A stretch of 64,000 nucleotides of DNA from JAJYKC01 sp963823105 (lineage in GTDB: Bacteria > Acidobacteriota > Terriglobia > Bryobacterales > Bryobacteraceae), in the NCBI GenBank assembly GCA_963823105.1, contig CAWGKC010000004.1, forward strand, positions 186,001-250,000. Reading direction: 5' to 3'. The notes beneath the pieces were generated by a model that was given only the letters and a program-made list of their open reading frames with translations, was not told the DNA's origin and ran no database searches. Made by a program: the position numbers and the translations under genes. Of the stretch, positions 37,037 through 46,995 are shown piece after piece; within the stretch, counting starts at the first letter, position 1; each line of letters begins with the position of its first letter.

Positions 37037-37716
37037 CGGCGGCGTGCGCGATCCCGGCGATTCTCATGCTTTGGCAGTCCGCCGGGGCGGTGTTGATCGA
37101 TCGGATTTCGGCGATCGCCGGAGGGAGAATCGTCAAGGAGAGCGACATCGGCCGCGAGATGCGAATCACGGCGTTTCTCAATCGCGAGCCGCCGCTGAAG
37201 AACGCGGCCGGGCCCAATGGTTCGCGCGGATCGGACGCCGAAGCGCGCAAGGCGGCGGCGGGGCGGTTGATCGATCAACTATTCATCCGGGAAGAAATGG
37301 CGGAGGGCGGGTATCCACCGGCGGAGCCGGCCGCGGCGCATGAGTTGTACGAGAGCATCCGCAAAGAAAGGGCCGCGAGTCCGGCGGCGTGGGATCGCAT
37401 GCTGAAGTCGTATTCGATTACCGCGGTCGAGTTGGAGCGGCACTTGCTATGGCAGCTTTCGGTGCTATCGTTCATCGAGGCGAAGTTCCGGCCTGGGGTG
37501 ATCGTTCCGGAAGCGGACAGCCGAAAGTATTATGAGGATCATTTGGACGCTCTGAAAGCGGCGAACGCCGGGAAGCCGGTTTCCTTCGACGACCTGCGGC
37601 CGGGGATCGAAGATACGCTGGCGGAAGCGCGTGTGAACCAACTTTTTTACGCTTGGCTTGCGGAAAAACGGAAAGAGTCGAAGATCGAGTATCCGGACGG
37701 GACGCTGGGGCCATGA
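37033..37716 (+). CDS. SurA-like periplasmic chaperone, no PPIase domain
   Basis: The frame starts with a TTG at 37033 that overlaps the BamA-like TGA (TTGA); ATG 37066 is an alternative. A signal-like segment (CAIPAILMLWQSAGAVL) is followed by IDRISAIAGGRIVKESDIGR, the SurA N-terminal motif, LIDQLFIREEM, and a C-terminal helix KPVSFDDLRPGIEDTLAEAR. At 227 residues it has the SurA chaperone core but lacks the parvulin domains. It would carry unfolded outer-membrane proteins to the barrel complex. It overlaps tamB by four bases. Confidence 0.78.
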   Translation: MTAACAIPAILMLWQSAGAVLIDRISAIAGGRIVKESDIGREMRITAFLNREPPLKNAAGPNGSRGSDAEARKAAAGRLIDQLFIREEMAEGGYPPAEPAAAHELYESIRKERAASPAAWDRMLKSYSITAVELERHLLWQLSVLSFIEAKFRPGVIVPEADSRKYYEDHLDALKAANAGKPVSFDDLRPGIEDTLAEARVNQLFYAWLAEKRKESKIEYPDGTLGP

Positions 37717-40700
37717 AAACGAGGGTGGCACGCATCTCCGTATCGCTGGTGGCGGGCGCGGCGGCGCTTGTGGCAATCGGGATCGCCGTTTTATACAGCG
37801 AGTGGTTCGTGGCCGAAGTGCGGCGGCAGACGGTCAGGGCGATCGAAGAGGCGACGGGCGGAAAGGTCGAGATCGCATCGTTTTCCTTCGATTGGACGCA
37901 TCTCCGGGTGCAGGCGTCGGGATTGAAGATACACGGTACGGAGGGGGCGAACGAGCGGCCGTTCTTCGCCGCGGATCGCGTCGAATTGCGGTTGAAGCTG
38001 TTTCCGTCGTGGCGAAGGGCGATCGATCTGAGGTACCTGGGCGTGGAGAAACCGGCGGTGAACATTCTGGTTTTCGCCGATGGGAAGACCAATATTCCGA
38101 CGCCACGGGCGGCGCGCAAGCGCGACGTGAAATCGGGACTCGAAACGGTGGTGGATCTGGCTGTGGGCCGTTTCGAGATCGCATCCGGAGAGATCCGGTT
38201 CAACGGGCGGCCGGCGAGATTCAGCGCGCATGGAGAGAATTTACGGGCGGAACTCTCCTACGAGGCGGCACGGCAAGGATATCGGGGGTCGCTTTCGATC
38301 GATCCTCTGCGCATCGCCGTGGGGACAAATCCGGCGATTGAGGCGACGGTGGAGTTGCCGATACGAATCGATAAGGACGGCGTACGCCTGGAGAGTGGGC
38401 GGATCGCGACGGCAAAGTCGCAATTGACGTTGAACGCGTCGCTCGACCATCTGGCTTCCCCTGTGGTGAACGCGAGCGCCGACGGAATTGTCTCGCTGGA
38501 GGAGTTGGGCCGGACGTTTGCGATGCCGGTTACGGCGGCGGGGGCGCCCTCAATGGCGCGCGCGAGCGTAGCGGTGCGGATCGATGGAACGTCCATTTCC
38601 GTGGGTCACGCTCATGTCACGATGGGGCGCTCAACCTTGGACGCGTCCGGTCCGTTGAAGGATGCGAAGGGCGGAGGGCTGGACTTTCGAATCCACGCTT
38701 CGCTCGACGAACTGGCGCGGCTGAGGCGGCTGCCGGTGCAGCCGGGAGGCACGGCGAACGTGGAGGGGACCGTGCGCGCGGTCTCAGGAGGTTATGCAGC
38801 GACGGGGAACGCCGGGACGCAAGGGCTATCGATTCGCAGGGGCGAGAACGAGGTGCGCGACGCGGCGTTTTCGGCGGGGTTCGCGCTCGACCGCGACGGA
38901 CTCCGGCTGAACGATCTGCGGATCGCGGCGTTCGAGGGGGAGTTCACGGGGACGGCGAGCCTGGAACATTTTAACCATTTTACGTTGGACGGCCGGCTGC
39001 ACCGGTATTCGCTGGCGCGTTTGGCGGAGCTTACGTTGGGGAAATCGACCGGCTACGAGGGCGCGATTTCGGGATCCCTTCACGTCGAGGATAATTTGAA
39101 AGCGCGGGGCAGATCCGGGCTGACGGCGCGGGGGGCGTTGAGCGTCGAGGCGGGCGGCCGGGGCACGCCGATGTCGGGCGAGATTCAAGGCGAGTACAAC
39201 GGGGCCAGCGGCCAAGCGGTGTTGACGGACTCGTTTCTGGCGCTGCCCCATTCGCGTCTGGACGTATCGGGAACGGTGGGGGAGAGTGTCCGCGTCCGGC
39301 TGGTATCGCGAAATCTGGACGACTTTCTGCCGGCGGCGGCATGGGCGTTGGAGAGGCCAGTGAAAGAACTTCCGGCGCGGCTGCGCGGCGGCGGGACGCT
39401 GACGGTGGAAGGGACGGTGGATGGAAGCATCGAGGCGCCGAGCGTCGCCGTCCACGCGGCGGCGAGCGGCTTCTCGATCGAGCACCGGCCTTTCGACCGA
39501 TTGAGCGTGGATGTTACGGCGGGGCCTTCGGGCGCCTCGGCCAAAAACGGCGCGCTGGTTCGCAAAGATCTGCGGGCGAACTTTAACGGGTCGGTGGGGC
39601 TGACGCGATGGAAGACGTCGCCCGGCTCGCCGTTGACGCTGAAGGCGACGATGGATAATGCGGATCTGGCCGACCTGCTGGCGCTGGCGGGGCAGGCGGA
39701 TGCGCCATACACGGGAAACCTGAACGCCCGCGCGACGATTGGCGGCACAGTGGGAAATCCGCAAGGCGAGGCCTCGCTGACGGTGGTTCAAGGCAGCGCG
39801 TACCAGGCGCCGTTCGACCGGCTGCGGGCGCATCTGGTTCTCTCCGACAAACTGGTGAGGCTGGTATCGGCGGAAGTGCGGGCGGGCGCGGCGATGATCG
39901 AAGCGAGCGGAACGTTCACTCATCCAAGAGACGCCTGGAACGCGGGGGCGCTGCAAGTCCAAGTGAACGGCGGCGGCATCGGGCTGGCGCAGATTCCAAC
40001 GCTTGCGACGCGGCGTCCGGGCCTGGATGGCGCGCTGACGTTCCAAGGAACCGCATCGGCCGACGTGCGGCAAACGGCCGGTGGCGGCGAGATCGAAATA
40101 ACCGGCGTCAACGGGGAAATGGCGGTTCATGGAATTCGCGACGAGGCGCTTGAATATGGCGACATGACGGCGAGGGCGCGGACGGCAGGTAGGGGAGTGG
40201 ATTTTTCGCTGGATTCGAATCTGGCGGGATCGAAGATTCAACTGAGCGGGCGGACGGCGCTGGAGGGGATGCATGCGACCGAGGCGACGGCTTCGGTGAG
40301 CGGACTGCCTGTGGAGAAGGTTCTCGCGTTGGCTGGCGTGTCGAACGCGCCGGTGCGGGGTCTATTGAGGGCGGATGCGAAGGTTTCGGGGACGTGGCGC
40401 GATCCGCGCGGAGAGATGAACCTGCAATTGACTCACGCCGCCGTTTACGACGAGAAGCTGGACGCGGTGAAAGCGACCGTCCGGGCGACGGAGACGGCGA
40501 TAGAAGTTTCACCGGCGAGCGTCACGGCGCCGGCGGGAGAAATCGCGTTCAGCGGATCGTTCCTGCATCCCGCCGGCGAGTACGACACGGGGCGATTTCA
40601 AGTTCACGTTGCGAGCGGCGGGGTCGATTTACGGCGAGTGGAGCGCGCGCAGACGGTCGAACCGGGCCTTTCGGGAGCCGTTCATTTGTTAGCGGACGTG

Positions 40701-42569
40701 TCGGGCCTGGTCACGCGACAGCGCGAGGGGCCGCGGATGCAGGTGACGAAAATCGACGGCAGCGCGAAGGCGGAGAATCTCGCGTTTGAAAAACAAGCGT
40801 TGGGCGACGCGGCGCTGGAGGCCAAAACCAATGGCGATACGTTGGAACTTCATTTGGATTCAAATTTCGCCAAGTCTTCGATTCGCGGCGAGGCGCATGC
40901 GCGTTTGGACGGCGACTACCCGATGGAAGGGCAGATCCACTTCGCGAACGTGACCTATTCAAGCCTTAAATTTGCGCTGGGCCAGGTTGGCGGCGTGGGG
41001 GCGGACTTCGACGCCGTGACGGAAGGGACAGCGACGTTGAGCGGGCCGTTATTGAAGCCCGAGGCGCTGGGAGGGACGCTGGAGATCGCCCGGCTGCAAT
41101 TGATCGCGCCGCGGCGTGGCGCGCAGGCGAATGGCACATTCACCGTGTTGTCGAATCAAGGACCGATCCGGCTGAAGCTGGATCGCTCGACGCTTCGGAT
41201 CGAGGAAGCGCGGTTGAGCGGACGCGACACGAACATCGCGCTGAGCGGATCGATCGCGGCCCGTGGCGATCGGCCCATGGATCTGACGATCGAGGCGACG
41301 GTGGGGCTGGCGATTCTGCAGGATCTGAACCGCGACGTTTATTCGAGCGGCGAAGTGGTGGTGCGGGCCGCGGTGCGAGGAACTCCCATGAAGCCGGTCG
41401 CCGGCGGGCGGATCGAATTTAAGAACGCCACGGTGAATATCGCGGGAATTCCAAACGGGATGTCGAATCTCAACGGCGCGGTTAACCTCAATGGCACGAG
41501 CGCGTCGATACAGAAGCTGAGCGGGGAGACCGGTGGAGGGAAGCTGGCGATCACCGGGTCGGTGGATTTCTTTCACGGGAATTTGCGATATGGGCTAAAG
41601 GCGGTCACCGAGAAAGTCCGGCTTCGCTACCAGGGAGCGAGCATTCTGAGCGACAGCACGATCAATTTGAGCGGCGGGGCGGAGCGCGGGCGCATCTCGG
41701 GCGAGGTGACGATTCGCCGGGTGGCGTTCAGCGCGCAGAGCGACATCGGCTCGATCCTGGCGAGATCCTCCGCTCCGGTGGAGACTCCGTCGGCGGAAAC
41801 CGGGCCATTGCAAGGGGTCAAGTTGGACGTGCGCATACGCACCGCCCCCGACGTCCGTTTTCAGACCGATTACACGCAACGTCTGGAGGCGGTGGCGGAT
41901 CTGAACCTTCGCGGAACGCTGGCGCGTCCTTCGCTACTGGGGCGAATCACGGTCACTCAGGGCGACGTGATCTTTTTTGGCAACCAGTATGCGGTGAATC
42001 AAGGGAGCATTACATTCTATAATCCGCTGAAGATCGAACCGATATTGAACGTTTCGCTTGAGACGCAATCTCAGGGGGTGGACGTGACGTTAGGCGTGAC
42101 GGGGCCGGTGGACAATATGAAGCTTTCGTACCGCTCCGATCCGCCGTTGCAGTTCGACGAGATCGTGGCGCTGCTGGCGGCGGGGCGGACGCCGACATCG
42201 GATCCGACCCTGGTGGCGCATCAGCCGGCCGCGCTGCAACAATCGTTCGGGCAGATGGGCGAATCGGCGATCGTGAGCCAGGCGATCGCCTCGCCGGTGG
42301 CCGACCGTTTACAACGGGTGTTTGGCATCAGCCAAGTAAAGATCGATCCCGCGTTCGTCACCGGGTCTGCGCTGCCGGAGGCGCGGCTGACGCTGCAACA
42401 GCGTATTACAAGCAATATTACGTTCACCTATACGACCGATCTATCGCAGAGCAACGCGCAGATCGTGCGGGTGGAATGGGCGATCGACCCGCGCTATTCG
42501 GCGGTTGCGACGCGGGACGAGAACGGCGTGGTGGGGTTCGATATCTTTTTCAAAAAGCAGTTTCACTGA
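37713..42569 (+). CDS. tamB: translocation and assembly module protein TamB
   Basis: 1618 residues. One N-terminal membrane helix (ISVSLVAGAAALVAIGIAVL) anchors it in the inner membrane. A long repeated beta structure of the AsmA/DUF490 kind spans the periplasm. The C-terminal DUF490 region has VTQGDVIFFGNQYAVNQGSI, FYNPLKIEPILNVSLETQSQ, ALLAAGRTPT and VEWAIDPRYSAVATRDENGV. TamB-type bridges carry lipids or assist barrel assembly with TamA/BamA. The ATG overlaps the SurA-like TGA (ATGA); a longer open frame upstream is only the SurA-like gene in another frame. This is the last gene before the composition switch at 42.6 kb. Confidence 0.93.
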   Translation: MKTRVARISVSLVAGAAALVAIGIAVLYSEWFVAEVRRQTVRAIEEATGGKVEIASFSFDWTHLRVQASGLKIHGTEGANERPFFAADRVELRLKLFPSWRRAIDLRYLGVEKPAVNILVFADGKTNIPTPRAARKRDVKSGLETVVDLAVGRFEIASGEIRFNGRPARFSAHGENLRAELSYEAARQGYRGSLSIDPLRIAVGTNPAIEATVELPIRIDKDGVRLESGRIATAKSQLTLNASLDHLASPVVNASADGIVSLEELGRTFAMPVTAAGAPSMARASVAVRIDGTSISVGHAHVTMGRSTLDASGPLKDAKGGGLDFRIHASLDELARLRRLPVQPGGTANVEGTVRAVSGGYAATGNAGTQGLSIRRGENEVRDAAFSAGFALDRDGLRLNDLRIAAFEGEFTGTASLEHFNHFTLDGRLHRYSLARLAELTLGKSTGYEGAISGSLHVEDNLKARGRSGLTARGALSVEAGGRGTPMSGEIQGEYNGASGQAVLTDSFLALPHSRLDVSGTVGESVRVRLVSRNLDDFLPAAAWALERPVKELPARLRGGGTLTVEGTVDGSIEAPSVAVHAAASGFSIEHRPFDRLSVDVTAGPSGASAKNGALVRKDLRANFNGSVGLTRWKTSPGSPLTLKATMDNADLADLLALAGQADAPYTGNLNARATIGGTVGNPQGEASLTVVQGSAYQAPFDRLRAHLVLSDKLVRLVSAEVRAGAAMIEASGTFTHPRDAWNAGALQVQVNGGGIGLAQIPTLATRRPGLDGALTFQGTASADVRQTAGGGEIEITGVNGEMAVHGIRDEALEYGDMTARARTAGRGVDFSLDSNLAGSKIQLSGRTALEGMHATEATASVSGLPVEKVLALAGVSNAPVRGLLRADAKVSGTWRDPRGEMNLQLTHAAVYDEKLDAVKATVRATETAIEVSPASVTAPAGEIAFSGSFLHPAGEYDTGRFQVHVASGGVDLRRVERAQTVEPGLSGAVHLLADVSGLVTRQREGPRMQVTKIDGSAKAENLAFEKQALGDAALEAKTNGDTLELHLDSNFAKSSIRGEAHARLDGDYPMEGQIHFANVTYSSLKFALGQVGGVGADFDAVTEGTATLSGPLLKPEALGGTLEIARLQLIAPRRGAQANGTFTVLSNQGPIRLKLDRSTLRIEEARLSGRDTNIALSGSIAARGDRPMDLTIEATVGLAILQDLNRDVYSSGEVVVRAAVRGTPMKPVAGGRIEFKNATVNIAGIPNGMSNLNGAVNLNGTSASIQKLSGETGGGKLAITGSVDFFHGNLRYGLKAVTEKVRLRYQGASILSDSTINLSGGAERGRISGEVTIRRVAFSAQSDIGSILARSSAPVETPSAETGPLQGVKLDVRIRTAPDVRFQTDYTQRLEAVADLNLRGTLARPSLLGRITVTQGDVIFFGNQYAVNQGSITFYNPLKIEPILNVSLETQSQGVDVTLGVTGPVDNMKLSYRSDPPLQFDEIVALLAAGRTPTSDPTLVAHQPAALQQSFGQMGESAIVSQAIASPVADRLQRVFGISQVKIDPAFVTGSALPEARLTLQQRITSNITFTYTTDLSQSNAQIVRVEWAIDPRYSAVATRDENGVVGFDIFFKKQFH

Positions 42570-42588
42570 GCGGACGGGCCGGGGGCGC

Positions 42589-44388
42589 TCAACGTCTTCG
42601 CTGAAAACTTTCGAGCGTAATGGTGGGCAGATATTCTCCCCGCGGCGTCCGTTTCCACCAATCCCCGGTGGCTTTCCGCTCGGCCCAATTCGTGAACGTG
42701 TATTCATACGCCAACGCGCGCGTATAGCGCGGAGGCGCGCCGGGAAACGGATTCACCCGGAATAGCTTTAGCACAGCGGGCTCGCCGTCGAGCACGCGTT
42801 TCATTAACCCTACGAACCACGGATTATTTCGATAATTGCCCAACGCCGCGAACCACATCTGCCAATCCAAACGCGGCTGATACGGCGCCACCCACTCCGG
42901 CCGCCGCTTCAAATCCTGCGGCTTGTAAGGCAGTTCGTAATCCTTCCAAGTAGCGCCGTCGTTCGAGCCTTGAATGACGATCTCGATCCTCTCCGTCGTC
43001 ATCACCGCGAACAAGCCATACGGATTCACGATCTCAAGCGACCCCGCAAATCTTTGCACCAGCGCCAGCGGCCACAGCGCCGAACGAATAAACCCTTCTG
43101 CGATTTGACTCGCACCCACCAGCAAAATCAACGCGGCCAAGACTCGCAGCGCGATTCCGGAACGCAGCGGCGACGCCTCTCCCGCCATTCGCCGCAGCCA
43201 TCTCCAATCGAGCGCGCGGTCGTCAAACAGGAATAGGCACAACGCCAGCGCCAGCAAATTGAAGAACGCGTAATTTCCGGTGAGCAAGATCAACACCTGC
43301 AGCGCGATCATCCCTCCCGCTCCGAAGTGCCGCAACCGCCGTGGCGCGAAAATTAAAATCGGCAGCCCCAGCTCCACGAAGAAGACACCGCCCGTCGATA
43401 CGCGATGAAACCACTCCGGCGCCTGCTGGAAATACCATGCGAGCGGCATCGGCAGCGGCTGAGTGTAGTAATGATAATCGAGCGCCGTCAAATTCCTCCA
43501 CGCCGGATCGTGGCTGAGCAGCTTCACATATCCGGACATGAACATCAGCCGGAACAGCAGCCATCGGAACATCCACACCACCAATCGCTTGCGCCCCAGG
43601 AAAATCGCCAGGAACCCCACCTCCAGCAACAGCGCGTCCCACTGAAAGGACAGAAAATCCTGCCCCACGACGCAGATCGAAAGGTATAGCACGTACAACG
43701 TCGCGCGCAGACCGCTCCACGACGCCCCGCAGAGCAACGCCAGCCCCAGGGCCGCTCCAACCCAGCACACGCCGGTCAACGCCTCGTCGGTCGAGTTCAT
43801 CCAGAACAGCGAGGGCACGCGCCAGTAGGCTTCCGCTCCTAGCGCTTCTTTCACCGCATCCAGGAAACGTCCGGCGGGCGTTATCCCTCCAACGCCGAGC
43901 AATCCTCGCACCTGCGGCGCCAACGACGCGAAGGCGAAAAAATAAACGAGGCCCAGCAGGCGCAGGAATAGCCACTCCGTCCGCGCGAAGGTGGAGGGTT
44001 CAATGCGCTTCCCAAACGTCAGCACTGTCGCGCGATAGAAGAAATTCCGATGCGCCGCGATGGTCCGGTATCCCGCCTCCGAGACCGCCGCGAACGCTGG
44101 CGACGCCTCATAAGCGGTCTTCAACCAGCCCTTCCCGCCGGCGTGCTCGAGCGCCCCGTACACTGCCTTCGCTCCGCTCGAAACCGCGCCATCGGGCGCC
44201 ACCAGTTGCACCGACTTCGCGAAATCCTCGGGCGCAATCTGCGGAAACTCCGCGCCGCGCTCCTGCGAAGCCGCGTACTCCAACCGATCGCCGGTCAGCC
44301 GCTTCCAATACTCGATCCAGATCTTGCAGAAACCGCACGCGCCGTCGTAAAGAACCACGGGCCGCCGGGTTCGATTCTCTTCATCCAT
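42589..44388 (-). CDS. DCC-thioredoxin-like domain fused to lipase maturation factor
   Basis: 599 residues. Residues 1-120 are a DCC (DUF393) domain with VLYDGACGFCKIW (D15, C18, C21). Residues about 130-590 have at least ten membrane helices and the lipase maturation factor pattern: LFLRLLGLVYFFAFASLAPQ, FLSFQWDALLLEVGFLAIFL, LFRLMFMSGYVKLLSHDPAW, YYTQPLPMPLAWYF, and the lumenal tail PYQPRLDWQMWFAALGNYRN and NPWFVGLMKRVLDGEPAV. LMF1 assists folding of secreted lipases in animals; the bacterial fusions are uncharacterised, but a redox partner domain makes sense for that role. It is divergent from the next gene by only about 24 bp. Confidence 0.87.
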   Translation of the reverse strand: MDEENRTRRPVVLYDGACGFCKIWIEYWKRLTGDRLEYAASQERGAEFPQIAPEDFAKSVQLVAPDGAVSSGAKAVYGALEHAGGKGWLKTAYEASPAFAAVSEAGYRTIAAHRNFFYRATVLTFGKRIEPSTFARTEWLFLRLLGLVYFFAFASLAPQVRGLLGVGGITPAGRFLDAVKEALGAEAYWRVPSLFWMNSTDEALTGVCWVGAALGLALLCGASWSGLRATLYVLYLSICVVGQDFLSFQWDALLLEVGFLAIFLGRKRLVVWMFRWLLFRLMFMSGYVKLLSHDPAWRNLTALDYHYYTQPLPMPLAWYFQQAPEWFHRVSTGGVFFVELGLPILIFAPRRLRHFGAGGMIALQVLILLTGNYAFFNLLALALCLFLFDDRALDWRWLRRMAGEASPLRSGIALRVLAALILLVGASQIAEGFIRSALWPLALVQRFAGSLEIVNPYGLFAVMTTERIEIVIQGSNDGATWKDYELPYKPQDLKRRPEWVAPYQPRLDWQMWFAALGNYRNNPWFVGLMKRVLDGEPAVLKLFRVNPFPGAPPRYTRALAYEYTFTNWAERKATGDWWKRTPRGEYLPTITLESFQRRR

Positions 44389-44412
44389 ACTCGTTCCAGC
44401 CTACACTGGGAC

Positions 44413-45228
44413 TTGCCCCGTCCCACTCTACCCGGCGCGTTGTTCTTAGGCAACGTCGTCCATCGCCGCTCCCTCATCGTCGAACTTGTCCGGCGCGATT
44501 TCACCCAGCGCTTCGTCGGCTCGGCCGCGGGCTGGCTGTGGGGCCTCATCCAACCGCTCGTCCTGCTCTTCAGTTGGACCTTCGTATTCGAGTGGTGCCT
44601 CCACACTCCGACACCCAAAACCGAAGTCACCAACAACTACACCCTCTGGCTCTTCTGCGGCTTTCTACCCTGGCTGCTCTTCCAGGAAACCGTCACGCGT
44701 TCCGCTTCCTCGCTGCTTGAAAATTCCAACCTCATCACCAAAACCGTTTTCCCCGCCGAGATCGTCGCCATCTCCATCTTCCTCTCCTCGCTCCTCAACC
44801 ATCTCCTCGCCCTCTCGCTCGTCCTCGCCGTCGTCGGTCTCTGGCTCGGCCACTTCAGCTTCTGGATGTTCCTGCTGCCCGTCTATATGGTCTTCATCGG
44901 CCTCTTCGCCGTCGGAATTGGATGGATCGTCTCGAGCCTCCAGGTCTACCTCCGCGATAGCGCGCAAGTGCTCGGCGTCGCTCTCACGTTCTGGTTTTGG
45001 ACGACGCCGATCTTCATCGACGAAAGCCACTATCCGCACCGTCTGCGCTTCCTGCTCCGCGCCAACCCCTTCGCCTATTTCGTGCGCGGCTACCGCGACA
45101 GCCTGCTCTCGTTTCGCTGGCCGGACCCGGCGGATCTCCTCATCGTCGCCGCCTATTCCATCGCCGCGTTCATCGCCGGCGGCCTCGTGTTCCGCCACCT
45201 CAAGCGCGGTTTCGCCGACGTGCTTTAG
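44413..45228 (+). CDS. ABC-2 type polysaccharide export permease (Wzm/KpsM-like), no ATG start
   Basis: About 271 residues with six membrane helices: RRSLIVELVRRDFTQRFVGS, AAGWLWGLIQPLVLLFSWTF, TLWLFCGFLPWLLFQETVTR, SASSLLENSNLITKTVFPAE, and a C-terminal ANPFAYFVRGYRDSLL. These are the Wzm/TagG signature segments. The frame has no ATG near its start. TTG at 44413 or 44440 are the likely candidates, or the start was lost. Wzm needs a Wzt ATPase, which is not in the window. The gene is C-rich on the plus strand, like its neighbours in this block. Confidence 0.82.
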   Translation: MPRPTLPGALFLGNVVHRRSLIVELVRRDFTQRFVGSAAGWLWGLIQPLVLLFSWTFVFEWCLHTPTPKTEVTNNYTLWLFCGFLPWLLFQETVTRSASSLLENSNLITKTVFPAEIVAISIFLSSLLNHLLALSLVLAVVGLWLGHFSFWMFLLPVYMVFIGLFAVGIGWIVSSLQVYLRDSAQVLGVALTFWFWTTPIFIDESHYPHRLRFLLRANPFAYFVRGYRDSLLSFRWPDPADLLIVAAYSIAAFIAGGLVFRHLKRGFADVL

Positions 45229-45231
45229 CGC

Positions 45232-46995
45232 CTACCGCCCGAACACGTACCGCGCCCGCCGGATATCCGCCCCGCCCTGCAGAACTCCGCCGCTTGCTTC
45301 AATCACGACCGGCGCCGACGAATTACTCCACGGCCCGGCCACCGTGACAATGTGCCCCAGCGTCTCGAGCGCCCGCCCTGTCTCCGGCGCGATCCGCGAT
45401 TCGATCGTCAGCCTTCCCGCGCCGAATTCATGCCCGCCGAACGAGCTGTAATAATGTTCGCTCTGAAACCGCGGAGCCTCCACCGCCGCCTGCGGCATCA
45501 TCCCGAAATCGACGATGTTCAACAACACTTGCAGCAGCGCCTGGTCCTGATTGTCCCCGCCCGGAGTCGACATGATGAACGCCAGTTTGCCGTCCTTCAT
45601 TACAAGCGTGGGACTCAGCGTAACCCGCGGCCGCTTCCCCGGCGCGAGCACATTCGCGTGACCCTCCGTCAGCACGAACGACTGCAACCGCGTCGACAAC
45701 GGAATCCCCGTTTCGCCCGCGATCACCGACGGCAGCCACGCCCCGCTCGGAGTAGCCGAAAACGCGTTGCCCGCTCCATCGACGACGTCCACGCTCGTCG
45801 TATCGTTCACCGCGCCCGAGGACTTGCCCGTCTCCGCGGCCGGCGCGGCGACGCCCGCCAACTTCCCCGGCCGGCTCTCCATCGACGCGTGCGCCGGATC
45901 GATCTGCTTCCGCCGCTCCGCCGCATACGCTTTCGACAGCAACACGTCCGCTGGAATCCGGCTCGCCTCGGGATCGCCGTAGTAAGCGTCGCGGTCGGCA
46001 AACGCCAGCTTCACGGCCTCCACCACCGTGTGCAAATACGCCGGACTGTTGTGCCCCATCGCCTTCAGATCGAAGCCCTCCAAAATATTCAACGTCTCGA
46101 TCATCACCGGCCCCTGCGTCCAGAACCCCGGCTTCGCGATCGTGTATCCGCGATACGTCCCCGTCACCGGCCGCTCCACTCCCGCGTGAAACGCCGCCAG
46201 GTCTTCATAGCGCAGCAGCCCGCCGTTCGCCTCGCTGAACGCGGCGATCTTTTTCGCCACCGCTCCGCGATAGAACGCGTTCCGCACGGCCTCGATCTTC
46301 TTCACCCTTCCGCCGCGCGCCTTCTTCTCTGCCGCCCCCAACTCGCGCAGCGTCGCCGCATACGCCGGCTCGCGAAACAGCGCTCCGACAGGCGTCACCG
46401 CGCCATCGGGATAAAAGAACCGCTCCGAAACCGGCCACAGCGACAAGATCCTCCGATACCCCACCAGCATCCGGCCAAATTCCTCCGGCATCGCGAAGCC
46501 GCTCTCGGCCAGCTCGATCGCCGGTTGCGCCACCTCGGCGAACGGCTTGGCGCCGAATTTCTCCAGTGCGACCATTAGCGCGTCGAACGCCCCCGGCGTG
46601 ATCGCCGCGTGGATGCCGTTTTCCGGAATCGGCGGCATGTGCCCGGCCTCTTCCCACGCCTCCGGCGCGCGCCTGCGAAAATACTCCACCGTCGCCAGCT
46701 TCGGCGCACGCCCCACGCCCGAGATCACCACCGGCTCGCCCGAGGCCATCTTCACGATCGCCGGCATCTCCCCGCCGATGCCGAACCGGCTCAACTCGGT
46801 CACCGACGCCGCCAGCACCGCCGCCACGCCCGCGTCCACCGCGTTGCCGCCATGCTCCAGCATTCGCCATCCCGCTTCCACTTCATAGTTGTTCGCCGCG
46901 CCCACCATCCCGCGCGTCCCGCGCACCGGCGGAAACATCGTCGGCGGATTCTGCGCCATCGCCAACGCCGCGCTCAACGTCACCAGCCATCTCAT
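45232..46995 (-). CDS. gamma-glutamyltranspeptidase family protein
   Basis: 587 residues with an N-terminal signal-like segment (LVTLSAALAMAQ). Family markers: RGMVGAANNYEVEAGWRMLE, HGGNAVDAGVAAVLAASVTE, RFGIGGE and SSGAVNDTTSVDVVDGAGNA. The precursor is expected to self-cleave before Thr399 in NDTTSV, giving a small subunit that starts with the catalytic Thr. PRVTLSPTLVMKDGKLAFIM and STPGGDNQDQALLQVLLNIV complete the C-terminal fold. It cleaves gamma-glutamyl compounds such as glutathione in the periplasm. The ATG overlaps the TGA of the methyltransferase gene by four bases. Confidence 0.88.
   Translation of the reverse strand: MRWLVTLSAALAMAQNPPTMFPPVRGTRGMVGAANNYEVEAGWRMLEHGGNAVDAGVAAVLAASVTELSRFGIGGEMPAIVKMASGEPVVISGVGRAPKLATVEYFRRRAPEAWEEAGHMPPIPENGIHAAITPGAFDALMVALEKFGAKPFAEVAQPAIELAESGFAMPEEFGRMLVGYRRILSLWPVSERFFYPDGAVTPVGALFREPAYAATLRELGAAEKKARGGRVKKIEAVRNAFYRGAVAKKIAAFSEANGGLLRYEDLAAFHAGVERPVTGTYRGYTIAKPGFWTQGPVMIETLNILEGFDLKAMGHNSPAYLHTVVEAVKLAFADRDAYYGDPEASRIPADVLLSKAYAAERRKQIDPAHASMESRPGKLAGVAAPAAETGKSSGAVNDTTSVDVVDGAGNAFSATPSGAWLPSVIAGETGIPLSTRLQSFVLTEGHANVLAPGKRPRVTLSPTLVMKDGKLAFIMSTPGGDNQDQALLQVLLNIVDFGMMPQAAVEAPRFQSEHYYSSFGGHEFGAGRLTIESRIAPETGRALETLGHIVTVAGPWSNSSAPVVIEASGGVLQGGADIRRARYVFGR

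Noticed and set aside
38826..40274. 482-codon minus-strand frame
   Set aside because: Antisense to tamB, Arg-rich, without motif.
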